From positions 1 through 45,002 of the forward strand of contig CAMYJF010000012.1 of assembly GCA_947258555.1 (NCBI GenBank): a stretch of DNA of 45,002 nt. The letters run 5' to 3'. This DNA comes from an uncultured Eudoraea sp. GTDB taxonomy: Bacteria; Bacteroidota; Bacteroidia; Flavobacteriales; Flavobacteriaceae. Each line of letters begins with the position of its first letter. Position 1 is the stretch's first letter. The notes below the pieces were generated by a model. The model searched no databases. It saw nothing but the letters and a program-made list of their open reading frames with translations, and was not told the origin of the DNA. The position numbers and the translations under genes were made by a program. Below are positions 1-8,866 of this stretch, one piece after another.

Positions 1-9
1 CACGGAATA

Positions 10-795
10 CTAAGCTTTATGCATATGTAAGACACTATGTGCCGGCCTTGGCGCAAAACTACGATAATTATTATCCTTAACAATCTTTCCTTCGTGTCCT
101 AAACCTTGTTCTTTTGCTATTTTTTTAGCAAACTCATACCAGGTCATTATCTCAGGTCCGGCGAAGTGAAGAATGCCATAGGAGCGACTTTCATTTTTGA
201 TCCACTGTAAAATGAACTCGGCTAAATCCCTGGCATGGGTGGGTCTGCCCCTTTGTGCATTCGTTACCCCAATTCGCTCTTCTTCCCTTAGTTTTTTAGA
301 GATCGTCGTGTAAAAGTTCTTGCCAATTTCCGAGTATATCCACGAAGAGCGTATGATCGCATACTGTTCCAATATGTGTTTTATATACGTCTCGCCCTGT
401 AATTTTGAAGCTCCATATACATTGATAGGATTGGTGTCGTCATCAGGATAGTAGCCTTCGGCCTTCTTCCCGTCAAAGACGTAATCTGTTGAAATTTGTA
501 CCATTGTAACATGGTGCTTATGACATAACAAGGCCAGGAGTTTAACTCCGGTAGCATTCACCCTAAAAGCTTCTTCCGCTAGTTTTTCTGCCCCATCCAC
601 ATCGGTATAGGCCGCCGTATTGATACAAAAATCAACCGGGTTGGCATTAAAAAAAGTGTCGAGAGCTATCTCATCGGTTATGTCCAACTCCTCTTTTGAA
701 ACAAAGGTGAAATCCATGTCGGGATATTCGGAGGTGCTTTCCCTGAGATGTTGCCCTAACTGACCTCCGGCTCCTGTTACCAGAACACGGATCAT
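10..795 (-). CDS. rfbD: dTDP-4-dehydrorhamnose reductase (RmlD/RfbD), C-terminally short
   Basis: Catalyses the last step of dTDP-L-rhamnose synthesis, NAD(P)H-dependent reduction of dTDP-4-keto-L-rhamnose, in the cytoplasm. Visible features are the N-terminal nucleotide-binding motif TGAGGQLG (residues 7-14), STDYVFDG (102-109) and the catalytic Tyr127/Lys131 pair in YGASK. Its ATG overlaps the rfbC stop by 4 bp, so the two are probably translationally coupled; this is the last rfb gene in the window. The frame stops with TAG after RPAHSVLHMHKA, at 261 aa, whereas family members are usually about 285-300 aa and continue after the SVL segment. The stop lies only 9 bases from the window edge, so the missing tail could follow as a premature stop, a frameshift or a sequence error. 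The family call is firm; whether the enzyme is intact is not. Confidence 0.93.
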   Translation of the reverse strand: MIRVLVTGAGGQLGQHLRESTSEYPDMDFTFVSKEELDITDEIALDTFFNANPVDFCINTAAYTDVDGAEKLAEEAFRVNATGVKLLALLCHKHHVTMVQISTDYVFDGKKAEGYYPDDDTNPINVYGASKLQGETYIKHILEQYAIIRSSWIYSEIGKNFYTTISKKLREEERIGVTNAQRGRPTHARDLAEFILQWIKNESRSYGILHFAGPEIMTWYEFAKKIAKEQGLGHEGKIVKDNNYRSFAPRPAHSVLHMHKA

Positions 796-1337
796 AGGGA
801 AATAGAGTTTAAATAAGGTAGGCTGCGGTCTTTTTCAGAAAGTATGAGATCTTCGGAAGGCAATTGCCAACTAATGCCAATAGACGGATCATCATAGCGG
901 ATGCCTCGCTCCGAATCCGGATGGTAATAATTATCGCATTTATACAGGAATTCTGTATTGTCTTCAATAGCAAGAAATCCATGAGCCATACCACCGGGTA
1001 AAAAGATCATATTTCTATCCTGGGCATTGAGTTCCATAGATAAGTGTTGGCCATAGGTCCGACTTTCCGGTCTGATATCTACAATGACATCTTGTACTGA
1101 ACCAGAGACTACACGTACTATTTTTGCCTGGGCCATCTCCCCTGTCTGGTAGTGTAATCCTCTCAGAACGCCTTTTTTGGAGACCGAATGATTATCCTGA
1201 ACAAAGTTTATTTCGGCCTTTAAAATATCTTCCAATTTTTGCTTATTGAAGGACTCAAAAAAACATCCTCTTGAATCCTTGTAAATTTTGGGTTTCAAGA
1301 TGAATACACCGTCGATATGGGTTTTGGTAATTTCCAA
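792..1337 (-). CDS. rfbC: dTDP-4-dehydrorhamnose 3,5-epimerase (RmlC/RfbC)
   Basis: Epimerises C3 and C5 of dTDP-4-keto-6-deoxy-glucose, the third step to dTDP-L-rhamnose. The 181-aa cupin has the expected length. It shows QDNHSVS followed by GVLRGLHYQ with the catalytic His62, the IFLPGGMAHGF strand (111-121), and YKCDNYYHP, which holds the tyrosine that acts as catalytic acid (Tyr132 by position). It lies 14 bp after rfbA and overlaps rfbD by 4 bp, giving the gene order rfbB-A-C-D read along the minus strand. Confidence 0.97.
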   Translation of the reverse strand: MEITKTHIDGVFILKPKIYKDSRGCFFESFNKQKLEDILKAEINFVQDNHSVSKKGVLRGLHYQTGEMAQAKIVRVVSGSVQDVIVDIRPESRTYGQHLSMELNAQDRNMIFLPGGMAHGFLAIEDNTEFLYKCDNYYHPDSERGIRYDDPSIGISWQLPSEDLILSEKDRSLPYLNSISL

Positions 1338-1351
1338 TGTTGCTATTGATC

Positions 1352-2212
1352 TTACGCTATTAAATCCATCAGGTATTTTCCATACCCACTTTTTATCAAG
1401 GGCCGGGCCAGTGATGCTAATTGTTCTTTAGAAATATAGCCCTTAGTATAGGCAATTTCTTCTATGCAACCAATTTTAAGGCCTTGACGCCCTTCGATCA
1501 CTTCCACGAATTGGGCTGCTTGCATAAGCGAATCAACGGTGCCCGTATCCAGCCATGCCATACCCCTGTCCAGACGCCGGACCTGCAACTCCCCAAGTTC
1601 AAGATACTTTTTGTTGATATCCGAGATCTCAAGTTCCCCTCTGTTGCTTGGCACAATACTTCTGGCTATATCAACTACATGGTTATCGTAAAAATAGATC
1701 CCGGGAATCGCGTAATTAGATTTAGGAGACTTCGGTTTCTCTTCAATCGAGATAGCTTCAAAGTTTTCATTAAACTCTACTACCCCATATCTCTGTGGAT
1801 CCTGAACATGGTATCCAAAAATGATACCTCCATTGGGGTCTGTACATTCCGTTAGCAATATGTTCAAACCTGTTCCGTAGAATATATTATCGCCTAAGAT
1901 CAGGGCAACTTTTTCATTGGCAATAAAATCGGCTGCGATCAAAAATGCCTCAGCAATTCCATTTGGATTGGCTTGAACTGCATAGGAAAATGAACATCCC
2001 AATTGAGATCCATCTCCCAGTAAATCCGTAAATAATTCCTGGTCACTGGAAGTAGTGATAATCAGAATATCTTGTATCCCCGCAGACAAAAGGGTAGACA
2101 GCGGGTAGTAGATCATTGGCTTGTCATAAACAGGCATTAGTTGTTTACTTATAACCTGTGTAAGAGGATATAAGCGGGTGCCACTTCCACCTGCCAGAAT
2201 GATTCCTTTCAT
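1352..2212 (-). CDS. rfbA: Glucose-1-phosphate thymidylyltransferase (RmlA/RfbA)
   Basis: Joins glucose-1-phosphate and dTTP to give dTDP-glucose, the entry and feedback-controlled step of the rhamnose branch. The 286-aa length is standard. The N-terminal nucleotidyltransferase signature [16 protein letters not shown] starts at residue 3; [16 protein letters not shown] follows, and LGDNIFYG (106-113) holds the metal-binding Asp108. IEEKP and the GMAWLDTGT segment further on are also typical. The start overlaps the rfbB stop by 4 bp, so expression is very likely coupled to rfbB. Confidence 0.97.
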   Translation of the reverse strand: MKGIILAGGSGTRLYPLTQVISKQLMPVYDKPMIYYPLSTLLSAGIQDILIITTSSDQELFTDLLGDGSQLGCSFSYAVQANPNGIAEAFLIAADFIANEKVALILGDNIFYGTGLNILLTECTDPNGGIIFGYHVQDPQRYGVVEFNENFEAISIEEKPKSPKSNYAIPGIYFYDNHVVDIARSIVPSNRGELEISDINKKYLELGELQVRRLDRGMAWLDTGTVDSLMQAAQFVEVIEGRQGLKIGCIEEIAYTKGYISKEQLASLARPLIKSGYGKYLMDLIA

Positions 2213-3246
2213 ACGGTCTGAGTATTATATTTTTTGACAAACCAATTAATGGTTTTCCTTAATCCCTCTTTAAAATCTGTACGCGGCTGCCAATTTAAGT
2301 CCCTGGAAATTTTACCAGAATCGATAGCATATCGGAAGTCGTGCCCGGGCCTGTCATCTACCAGTGTTATTTGTTCTGTATAAGACCCTTCTGCCCTTGG
2401 GTGATCGAGATCCATTTGATCACAAATAAGCCTGGCCATGGTCATGTTGTCCAGCTCATTATTCCCACCGATCGTATACGTTTCACCCCCGGCACCTTGG
2501 TAGTATACCTTTTCAATAGCTTCACAATGATCTGTTACAAATAGCCAATCCCGGACATTAGATCCGTCTCCGTAAATTGGTATTGGCTTACCTTCCATTG
2601 CATTCTTGATTATAGTTGGGATAAGCTTTTCATCATTCTGTGCAGGGCCGTAATTGTTGGAGCAATGTGTAATACAGGTGTTCATATCATAGGTGTGATG
2701 ATAACTCCGAACAAGATGATCCGAAGCGGCTTTAGAAGCACTGTATGGACTGTTGGGGGCATAAGGGGATTCCTCATTAAAGTACCCTTCTTTGCCAAGA
2801 CTGCCATAAACTTCGTCTGTAGAGATATGGTGGAAGCGTGGCAGTTGCTTTTCCTTGTGTTTAGGAGTGTCTCTTACCCAAGATTTTCTGGCTGCTTCCA
2901 ATAAGGTATACGTGCCAACAATATTGGTCTGAATAAAGGCATCGGGGCCTTCAATCGATCTATCTACATGAGATTCCGCTGCAAAATGGATAACTCCGTT
3001 TATCCTGTTAGATGCGAATAAGTGATCAAGAAGGTTTTGGTCGCAAATATCTCCGTGAACAAAAGAATGCCTAGGATTCTCTAAGAATCCGGACATATTT
3101 TCCTTGCTTCCCGCATAGGTGAGTTTATCGAGATTAAGGATATGAACAGTTGGGTGTTTGTCCAGAAAATACGCAATGAAATTACTTCCGATAAAGCCAG
3201 CTCCACCGGTAACCAATATGGTATTATTTTCAACCTCATCCGTCAT
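2209..3246 (-). CDS. rfbB: dTDP-glucose 4,6-dehydratase (RmlB/RfbB)
   Basis: An extended short-chain dehydrogenase that turns dTDP-glucose into dTDP-4-keto-6-deoxy-glucose using bound NAD+. The Rossmann motif TGGAGFIGS lies at residues 13-21, the catalytic Thr-Asp-Glu triad is in STDEVYG (143-145), and the YSASK motif gives Tyr168 and Lys172. [12 protein letters not shown] and NNYGPAQ are family signatures. At 345 aa it is full length. Both ends overlap neighbours by 4 bp (the Wzz-like gene upstream, rfbA downstream), so the nucleotide-sugar genes are embedded in a single transcription and translation unit with the chain-length gene. Confidence 0.97.
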   Translation of the reverse strand: MTDEVENNTILVTGGAGFIGSNFIAYFLDKHPTVHILNLDKLTYAGSKENMSGFLENPRHSFVHGDICDQNLLDHLFASNRINGVIHFAAESHVDRSIEGPDAFIQTNIVGTYTLLEAARKSWVRDTPKHKEKQLPRFHHISTDEVYGSLGKEGYFNEESPYAPNSPYSASKAASDHLVRSYHHTYDMNTCITHCSNNYGPAQNDEKLIPTIIKNAMEGKPIPIYGDGSNVRDWLFVTDHCEAIEKVYYQGAGGETYTIGGNNELDNMTMARLICDQMDLDHPRAEGSYTEQITLVDDRPGHDFRYAIDSGKISRDLNWQPRTDFKEGLRKTINWFVKKYNTQTV

Positions 3247-4244
3247 TCAGGAAGGAGTTCTCTAGATTTTTTATTTAAGTATTTTACTATGTCAATAAGA
3301 ATATATATCCCTATTAAGATCAGTGGAATTAGGACTATCGACTTACCAAACAAGGGGATTTTAACCGGCTGAGATTTACCAAAATTGACAATGCTAAATG
3401 GGCCTGTGCGTTGTTCTAAATCAACGCGTCTAAATTCTGATTGTGTAATTAACGTATTTTTCAAAGTAAAGAGCTGTGGTATATCCAAGGGCTCTCCTTC
3501 GGCTAATACTAACTGCCCTTCACTCGCCTCCTTAGAATTCCCTATTTGTGCGGTATAGGATTCAATAATAGCGTCCAATTGCCGCAGAATAGAATCATTT
3601 TTTTTCAGGCGGGAAAGGTCATTAGAATTATAGGTTTGTACCAGTCTGTTGTAATACTCATTACTATTAATATAATCCATCAACTTTTGGGCAATCTGAG
3701 GTCCGGATGCAGGATCCCTGTATAGGAATGTGACCCGTTGTTCAAAAGGATTTTGATCAATGAGTAAGTTTTCAATTATCTCTGTTAAGGCCGGTGAATT
3801 TTGAAAAGGTTGAAGCGCTTCCAGGTATTTAATTTCCGTTTCTAAATCTTTTTCGCTTTTAGAATTGACGGGGTCAACTTGGACTTCCAATTCATCAAAA
3901 TCGTTCTCCCCTAAGCCTAAAAAGGCGAAGAAAGTTGTGTCCTTGGCCTTGATCTTTCCATTGAGCTCATTGACAGCATCATACAAATATTTCTTGCTTT
4001 CCAAATTGGGGCTTACGATTACTTCTGTTTTTAGTTTCCTTGTCGAAATTTTATTCAAGCCAAATCCCAATGCAGCGCCTACTATGCCCAATACGGCGAG
4101 CCAGACAATGTTATTTCGTACATATACGAAAAAACGTAGAAAGAACTTGAAAACGCCTAAAAAGCCCTTTTTTATAAGTGCAAATAACTGACCTAGATCT
4201 ATTTCGTCATTAGGTGATCCGGAATTTGATGCGTGAGTACTCAT
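3243..4244 (-). CDS. Wzz/chain-length-determinant-like inner-membrane protein
   Basis: Probably sets polysaccharide chain length or otherwise supports export of a surface polysaccharide. The 333-aa protein has a short cytoplasmic N-terminus with the segment DEIDLGQLFALIKKG, a first membrane helix at about residues 46-66, a large periplasmic region with predicted helices, and a second membrane helix near residues 300-320 followed by a short basic tail. That two-helix topology with an N-terminal Wzz-like motif is typical of the polysaccharide co-polymerase family. No tyrosine-kinase domain is fused to it. It is coupled by 4-bp overlaps to the 563-aa gene upstream and rfbB downstream, which supports a role in making or exporting a rhamnose-containing glycan. 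Confidence 0.8.
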   Translation of the reverse strand: MSTHASNSGSPNDEIDLGQLFALIKKGFLGVFKFFLRFFVYVRNNIVWLAVLGIVGAALGFGLNKISTRKLKTEVIVSPNLESKKYLYDAVNELNGKIKAKDTTFFAFLGLGENDFDELEVQVDPVNSKSEKDLETEIKYLEALQPFQNSPALTEIIENLLIDQNPFEQRVTFLYRDPASGPQIAQKLMDYINSNEYYNRLVQTYNSNDLSRLKKNDSILRQLDAIIESYTAQIGNSKEASEGQLVLAEGEPLDIPQLFTLKNTLITQSEFRRVDLEQRTGPFSIVNFGKSQPVKIPLFGKSIVLIPLILIGIYILIDIVKYLNKKSRELLPE

Positions 4245-5932
4245 GGTTTGAAATTAAATATTTGTTCTAAAATTTTATCGGTTATCAGATAGGTAGGTTT
4301 TACTCCCGTTGTGCCCAGGCCTCCAGATGCTAAAGTACTCCCTGATTTTAAAGGGTTATCAGAGGCGTAGTACGCATAGCGCGTGATCACATCTTCTCGT
4401 ATACTTTTTCTGATCTTGGAAGCAGCTTGTATGGCTTTCTGATAATGAACCCCTTCCATTTCCAGACCAATGGCCTGCCAGGTAGATTCCTTGAAGAAAT
4501 GGAGAATATCTTTGTTTTGAAGGGATGTGCCCAACACTGTAACCATTGGTCCTTCTAGAATTTGAATTCCATTGTCCTCAAAGTCCGCTTTTGAAAATGC
4601 ATTGTCTATCGGATAGTTATCTGCAGTTCCCTCAAAAATATGTGCACTTGGGATCATTAAATCGCCTTTGCCTCCTTCTAAAATGCCCGCTTTTCCCATA
4701 ATTGATATGGAAGCTATGTTCATGAATACTGCTTCTTGGTCCTTTGGTTTGTAAGGCTTCAGTAATTCATCTATTGTCTCAAAGGCCTGTTCTCCGAAAG
4801 CATAATCCATTACCAGGATCACGGGGATATCCTCTTTGGATATAGATGCCGGCAAGTCATAACAGCAAGCATCTTTACCTAAGCTCGCAAGATCAAACAG
4901 TTGTACATCTATATTCGTTCCGGAAGCGTCATCAATGGAGATCATTCCATTTTTCCCGGCCATTTCCAAAACTTTATTCCTCAACTTATCGTTCTTTTCC
5001 TGACTCAGTGCCTTGTATATATCTAAAGTTCCATTATTGGGAAATTCTTTCGTAAGCGCCTTTCTTGCAAAGAGTGAGTTGACAACACTGTGCATATTTG
5101 CGCTGATGATATGCAAGGGTCGGTGCAGTAGTTTCTTTTTATCAAGGGTCTCTTTTATGGTATTAGCCCAACGATCTCCATGAATATGGTGACCCAAACG
5201 TTCTCTCAATAACATGCTGAAAGTAATTATACGTTTTTCTCCACCGGTTTCTTCTTCAATGGAGAGCTTGCCCAACCAATAGATTATAGAAAGAAACCTA
5301 TTTGGTTGTGATTTGCTTTTCAGTTTGTTATAGATCTCCAATACTTGATCAAAGGAACGTCCCAAAATATTGGCTGTATGAATTATGGCTACTTCCAGTT
5401 GATCTTGTGTTAATTTCTTTTGTTCCAGGGCTTCTTCCAGCTTATGCCAGTCTCTGATCGTTTTACCGGTTTCCTCGATAAGTACCCTTTCACAGATCTT
5501 TCTGGACTCAATAAACAGGAAGGTAAGGTGAGTCAATATGTCGTAAATATCAGAACGTCCCCTGGTTATCTCTATATTCATTTGCTCACTATCTATCCGA
5601 TAGCAATTTCTGCGTCTTTTAGGGGGAATAATAGGTTTAATGTGTGATCTTGTAAAGCCTTCATCAGAAGTTAAATTGATATAGCGACACTCCTCAATGC
5701 CTACTGGTAAACGATCGAGCACATACATCAAGCCTTTGAGTTCTATCTTCTCTTCTGCAATTGATCCATAAATTTCAGGGCGGAGCAATAAGAGGGCATT
5801 CCGTAAGGATTCCCCGGAAATACCCATGGGTTTATAAAATCCTCTATTTAACAAATGACGCATGGTCACATAAAGCCTTTCTATTGCGCTCGTGGATGCT
5901 CTGGCCCTGCTAATATTTACGCCTTTGCTCAT
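4241..5932 (-). CDS. Conserved 563-aa Bacteroidota protein with a phosphorylase-like C-terminal region
   Basis: I do not recognise a characterised function. It may be the family catalogued as DUF6909, but I cannot verify this. The N-terminal half (about 1-330) is helical and charged, with no signal peptide or membrane segment, so it is probably cytoplasmic. The C-terminal part (about 365-560) resembles the purine nucleoside phosphorylase/MTA-SAH nucleosidase fold. It has a hydrophobic strand VILVMDYAFG, a glycine-rich KAGILEGGKGDLMIPSAH segment, GPMVTVLGTSLQNKD, and IGLEMEG with Glu491-Met-Glu493, the motif that contacts ribose in that superfamily. The similarity is by eye and remote. The gene overlaps the Wzz-like gene by 4 bp and follows the GH3-like gene by 58 bp, so it belongs to the polysaccharide operon by position. 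It could be a nucleosidase, a nucleotide sensor or a structural relic of the fold. Confidence 0.75.
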   Translation of the reverse strand: MSKGVNISRARASTSAIERLYVTMRHLLNRGFYKPMGISGESLRNALLLLRPEIYGSIAEEKIELKGLMYVLDRLPVGIEECRYINLTSDEGFTRSHIKPIIPPKRRRNCYRIDSEQMNIEITRGRSDIYDILTHLTFLFIESRKICERVLIEETGKTIRDWHKLEEALEQKKLTQDQLEVAIIHTANILGRSFDQVLEIYNKLKSKSQPNRFLSIIYWLGKLSIEEETGGEKRIITFSMLLRERLGHHIHGDRWANTIKETLDKKKLLHRPLHIISANMHSVVNSLFARKALTKEFPNNGTLDIYKALSQEKNDKLRNKVLEMAGKNGMISIDDASGTNIDVQLFDLASLGKDACCYDLPASISKEDIPVILVMDYAFGEQAFETIDELLKPYKPKDQEAVFMNIASISIMGKAGILEGGKGDLMIPSAHIFEGTADNYPIDNAFSKADFEDNGIQILEGPMVTVLGTSLQNKDILHFFKESTWQAIGLEMEGVHYQKAIQAASKIRKSIREDVITRYAYYASDNPLKSGSTLASGGLGTTGVKPTYLITDKILEQIFNFKP

Positions 5933-5990
5933 AATTGCGTGTAAAATTACACTTAAATTTTATGAAAAGTCCCCATGACAATGATTTTGC

Positions 5991-7487
5991 CTAAAGTTTG
6001 TACGCCTCTAATGCCTCTGCAATTTTGCGGTCATTTGAAAGCCGTACTACCTTGTTTTGGCCACCCAATTTGCCTTGATCTTGCATGTGTCTTTGAAATG
6101 CCCCGGGTTGAAGTGCCGTAACTTTCAGCGGCTGAAGAATGTTGCCTTCTATCAGATCAAAATAATAACTGTTTTGTTTCTGCAAGCTTTGGTCCAGCAC
6201 CTTTTTAAATGCTTTGATATTTGATGGAGCTATTTCAAATTCAATGAACCATTCATGATGTGGCAGTTCGCCTTCCGGTGGGTGTACTTGTGGAGCCACA
6301 GTGAATTCATTGATCCGGGCATTGGAAGATTGAATTGCATCCAACATCGCTTCTTCAACTTCCTTGGCAATGACATGCTCTCCAAAAGCTGAAATGAAAT
6401 GTTTGATCCTTCCTGTTACCACTATTCGATAAGGAGATGTGGAGGTAAATGCGATCGTATCTCCCAGGTTGTAGCCCCAAAGGCCGGCATTTGTGCTAAT
6501 GATCATTACATAATTAACACCAATTTTTACATCCGCTATAGTTAATCTGGCCGGATTGTCGTCAAAAAATGATTCTGCCCTTATAAATTCATAAAAGATC
6601 CCGGAATTCAACAATAGAAGCATGCCGCTTTCATCTTGCTTATCCTGGAAGGCAAAAAATCCTTCACTTGCCGGAAAAAGTTCAATGCTATCAACACTTC
6701 TTCCGATCAGGTGCTCAAATTTGGCCCTGTAAGGTTCGTAGTTTACGCCTCCATATATGAACAGGTCGAAATTCGGAAAGAGATCTCCAATGTTCTTGCC
6801 ACTCCTGTCTTTCAATCGCTCAAAATACATTTGCACCCAGGAAGGTATTCCTGCGATCACAGTCATATCCTGATCTATGGTTTCATCTATGATCCGTTCT
6901 ACTTTAGTTTCCCAATCTTCAATACAATTAGTTTCCCAACTAGGTAAGCGATTTCGCTGAAGATAGGCAGGCACATAATGGGCAGAAATTCCCGAAAGTC
7001 GACCGATCTTAATGCCATTTTTTTCGTTCAACTTGGGGCTCCCTTGAAGAAATATCATTTTTCCTTTTACAAATGCGGTTTTGCCCGTATTATGAATATA
7101 ATTGAGGATCGCATCCCTGGAGGCATTTACCTGACATTGAATGGCTTCTTCTGTTATTGGAATATATTTAGCACCCGAAGTGGTGCCTGAAGTTTTTCCA
7201 AAGTATTTAGGTTTTCCCTGCCACAACACATTCTCTTCACCTTCCACTACCCTATCTACATAGGCGCGAAGCTTTTCATAATCACGAACTGGGACATTGG
7301 AGGCAAAATCAGTATAGCCCCTGATCTCATGAAAGTTGTGGTCCTTGCCAAATGCAGTATTTTCTGCTGTTTTGATGAGGGAATTAAATACTTGAAGTTG
7401 GGTTTCAAGCGGATCATTCATCCACCGGTTTTGCTTTCTAACGACACGTGATGCAAATATCCTGGCAGCAAATGACTTTAAAGACAT
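5991..7487 (-). CDS. GH3-family (auxin-responsive GH3-like) acyl-adenylating protein
   Basis: The family belongs to the ANL adenylating enzymes. Plant GH3 proteins join amino acids to acyl acids, but the bacterial substrate is unknown. At 498 aa it is the usual size of bacterial homologues. The ATP-binding loop is GKTSGTTSGAKYIP at residues 97-110. Further on are FPASEGFFAFQD, a LTIADVKIGVNYVMIISTNAGLWGYNLGD segment of the type that precedes the hinge (split here: LWGYNLGDTIAF is the key part), and VTGRIKHFISAFGEHV, which starts the mobile C-terminal domain. It starts 1 bp after the M23 peptidase gene, so the two are almost certainly co-transcribed. Confidence 0.9.
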   Translation of the reverse strand: MSLKSFAARIFASRVVRKQNRWMNDPLETQLQVFNSLIKTAENTAFGKDHNFHEIRGYTDFASNVPVRDYEKLRAYVDRVVEGEENVLWQGKPKYFGKTSGTTSGAKYIPITEEAIQCQVNASRDAILNYIHNTGKTAFVKGKMIFLQGSPKLNEKNGIKIGRLSGISAHYVPAYLQRNRLPSWETNCIEDWETKVERIIDETIDQDMTVIAGIPSWVQMYFERLKDRSGKNIGDLFPNFDLFIYGGVNYEPYRAKFEHLIGRSVDSIELFPASEGFFAFQDKQDESGMLLLLNSGIFYEFIRAESFFDDNPARLTIADVKIGVNYVMIISTNAGLWGYNLGDTIAFTSTSPYRIVVTGRIKHFISAFGEHVIAKEVEEAMLDAIQSSNARINEFTVAPQVHPPEGELPHHEWFIEFEIAPSNIKAFKKVLDQSLQKQNSYYFDLIEGNILQPLKVTALQPGAFQRHMQDQGKLGGQNKVVRLSNDRKIAEALEAYKL

Positions 7488-7488
7488 A

Positions 7489-8358
7489 CTATTTAAAATC
7501 GATATAATTCAATGGATCCAACGGTGTGCCATTAGTCCACAATTCGAAATGTAAATGGGGACCGGTAGTTAGTTCCCCGGTATTTCCAACCTCTGCGATC
7601 ACTTCGCCCCCCTGAACAAAGTCACCCTGGACTTTTAGCAGGGCTCCATTGTGTTTATAGACAGACAAGAGTCCGTTTTGATGTTCTAAAACCATCACAT
7701 ATCCGGTGTCTGAGGTCCATTCGGCAAAAATAACCGTACCATGAGTTATCGCCTTGACCGGTGTTCCCATTGGCGCCACTACATCAATGGCATAGTGCTT
7801 TTCCCGGGCATTAAAGGTCTGCGAAATAGAGCCCGATACAGGAGAAAATAAGACAAGATTAGCATTACTACCCGTTCTTTCGAAAAGATTGTATTTATCC
7901 TCCAGTGCTACTTCGGCGCGGAGCAAGGAATCTTCCCGTATAGGGCTTAGATCTACAGTAGCGGGATCAATTTTAAAGGGTGTGAACAAACTATCCCGGT
8001 TGATCTCGTTGTTTTCAATATCGCCGCGAAGCACCATCCGTACATTATCCAAATACCTATTGGTATAATTTAATACAGATACCAATGAATCAGTTTTAAA
8101 CGTCAATTCGGTTGCCTTTCTTTTTAGGGCCGTTGATGAATAGCCGGGTATATATTCCCGCAAGGGAGTGAAAGCAATAATCAATGTAGTTAACCCAATT
8201 AGTGCGATAATAAATAGCGTGCCGGTAATAAACACATTTAACCGACTTAATTTAAATGAGATCTTTTCTTCAAAAGTGTTTTCATTAAGCACCACCAATC
8301 GATACTTATGCAACAACTTACGCCTGATCTCCTTACGCCTGTTTACCTTCTTGGCCAT
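7489..8358 (-). CDS. M23 family zinc metallopeptidase, membrane-anchored
   Basis: A likely peptidoglycan endopeptidase or an activator of cell-wall amidases. The basic N-terminus is followed by one membrane helix (about 42-64), then a linker with short helical stretches and a C-terminal LytM/M23 domain. The zinc site is complete: His188 and Asp192 in HYAID, His236 in YKHNG, and His268 and His270 in GPHLHFEL. At 289 aa it matches a common flavobacterial form. It is the first gene of the minus-strand run ending in rfbD. A TATCTTTG box on the minus strand sits only 5 bp upstream of the ATG (see the promoter entry). Confidence 0.92.
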   Translation of the reverse strand: MAKKVNRRKEIRRKLLHKYRLVVLNENTFEEKISFKLSRLNVFITGTLFIIALIGLTTLIIAFTPLREYIPGYSSTALKRKATELTFKTDSLVSVLNYTNRYLDNVRMVLRGDIENNEINRDSLFTPFKIDPATVDLSPIREDSLLRAEVALEDKYNLFERTGSNANLVLFSPVSGSISQTFNAREKHYAIDVVAPMGTPVKAITHGTVIFAEWTSDTGYVMVLEHQNGLLSVYKHNGALLKVQGDFVQGGEVIAEVGNTGELTTGPHLHFELWTNGTPLDPLNYIDFK

Positions 8359-8363
8359 AAAAA

Positions 8364-8371
8364 CAAAGATA
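8364..8371 (-). promoter_or_regulatory. Putative -7 box (TATCTTTG) for the M23-to-rfb operon
   Basis: The minus-strand sequence reads TATCTTTG, an exact match to the Bacteroidota primary-sigma consensus TAnnTTTG. It ends 5 bp before the ATG of the M23 gene, so the transcript would be leaderless or nearly so. No TTG-type -33 element is seen at the usual spacing, which lowers confidence. Confidence 0.45.
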
Positions 8372-8470
8372 GTACCATTTATATTTTATTGATTATTCCA
8401 ACGTTAAAATATAGATAAAGGAATTCAACCTGATATTTGGAAAGTACTATAGTCGGGTGTTTCTTTTTTG

Positions 8471-8478
8471 TACATTTG
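8471..8478 (+). promoter_or_regulatory. Putative -7 box (TACATTTG) before tatA
   Basis: TACATTTG matches TAnnTTTG exactly and lies 19 bp upstream of the tatA ATG at 8498. This would give a leader of roughly 13 nt. No clear TTG -33 element is present 19 bp upstream. Confidence 0.5.
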
Positions 8479-8497
8479 TGTAACTAAAATCAAGATT

Positions 8498-8683
8498 ATG
8501 AGCTTATCGAACATTATACTTGCGTTTGGCCCCTGGCAGATCGTATTGGTCGTTGTGGTGATTTTGCTTCTTTTCGGAGGTAAAAAGATCCCTGAATTAA
8601 TGCGAGGATTAGGAAGCGGGATCAAAGAATTCAAAAACGCGTCTAAAGAAGACGATCAAATAGAAGAAAACAACGGCTCTTAG
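8498..8683 (+). CDS. tatA: Twin-arginine translocase subunit TatA/TatE family
   Basis: The pore-forming small subunit of the Tat pathway, which exports folded proteins across the inner membrane. The 61-aa protein has a short periplasmic N-terminus, one membrane helix (about 12-26), the hinge FGGKKIPE (26-33), an amphipathic helix ([15 protein letters not shown]) and an acidic tail. This matches the TatA/TatE family closely. A longer reading frame starts at 8468 with TTG, but the ATG at 8498 gives the standard N-terminus and sits properly downstream of the -7 box. A strong terminator follows immediately, so the gene is probably monocistronic. No tatC is in the window. Confidence 0.93.
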   Translation: MSLSNIILAFGPWQIVLVVVVILLLFGGKKIPELMRGLGSGIKEFKNASKEDDQIEENNGS

Positions 8684-8704
8684 CTGCTGGCAATAAAATG
8701 GTTC

Positions 8705-8735
8705 AAAACATCCCGTATTGGGATGTTTTTTATTT
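8705..8735 (+). terminator. Rho-independent terminator after tatA
   Basis: A perfect 10-bp stem, AAAACATCCC (8705-8714) and GGGATGTTTT (8720-8729), with loop GTATT, is followed by a T-rich tract. It begins 21 bp after the tatA stop codon. Confidence 0.88.
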
Positions 8736-8866
8736 TATACCATTCAGTATTTCATTCCTTCCGAGCTGAAATACAACAATTTATTCCTGTTTTCGTTCTT
8801 TACATACACAAATTGGACATTCCTAATTGCATTAGGTAAAAAGGAGTGCTTATTGTAACCACAACC

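Noticed and set aside
7444-7449. CACGTG core as a possible third parS site
   Set aside because: Only the central hexamer matches; the flanking arms are not palindromic and it lies inside the GH3-like gene.
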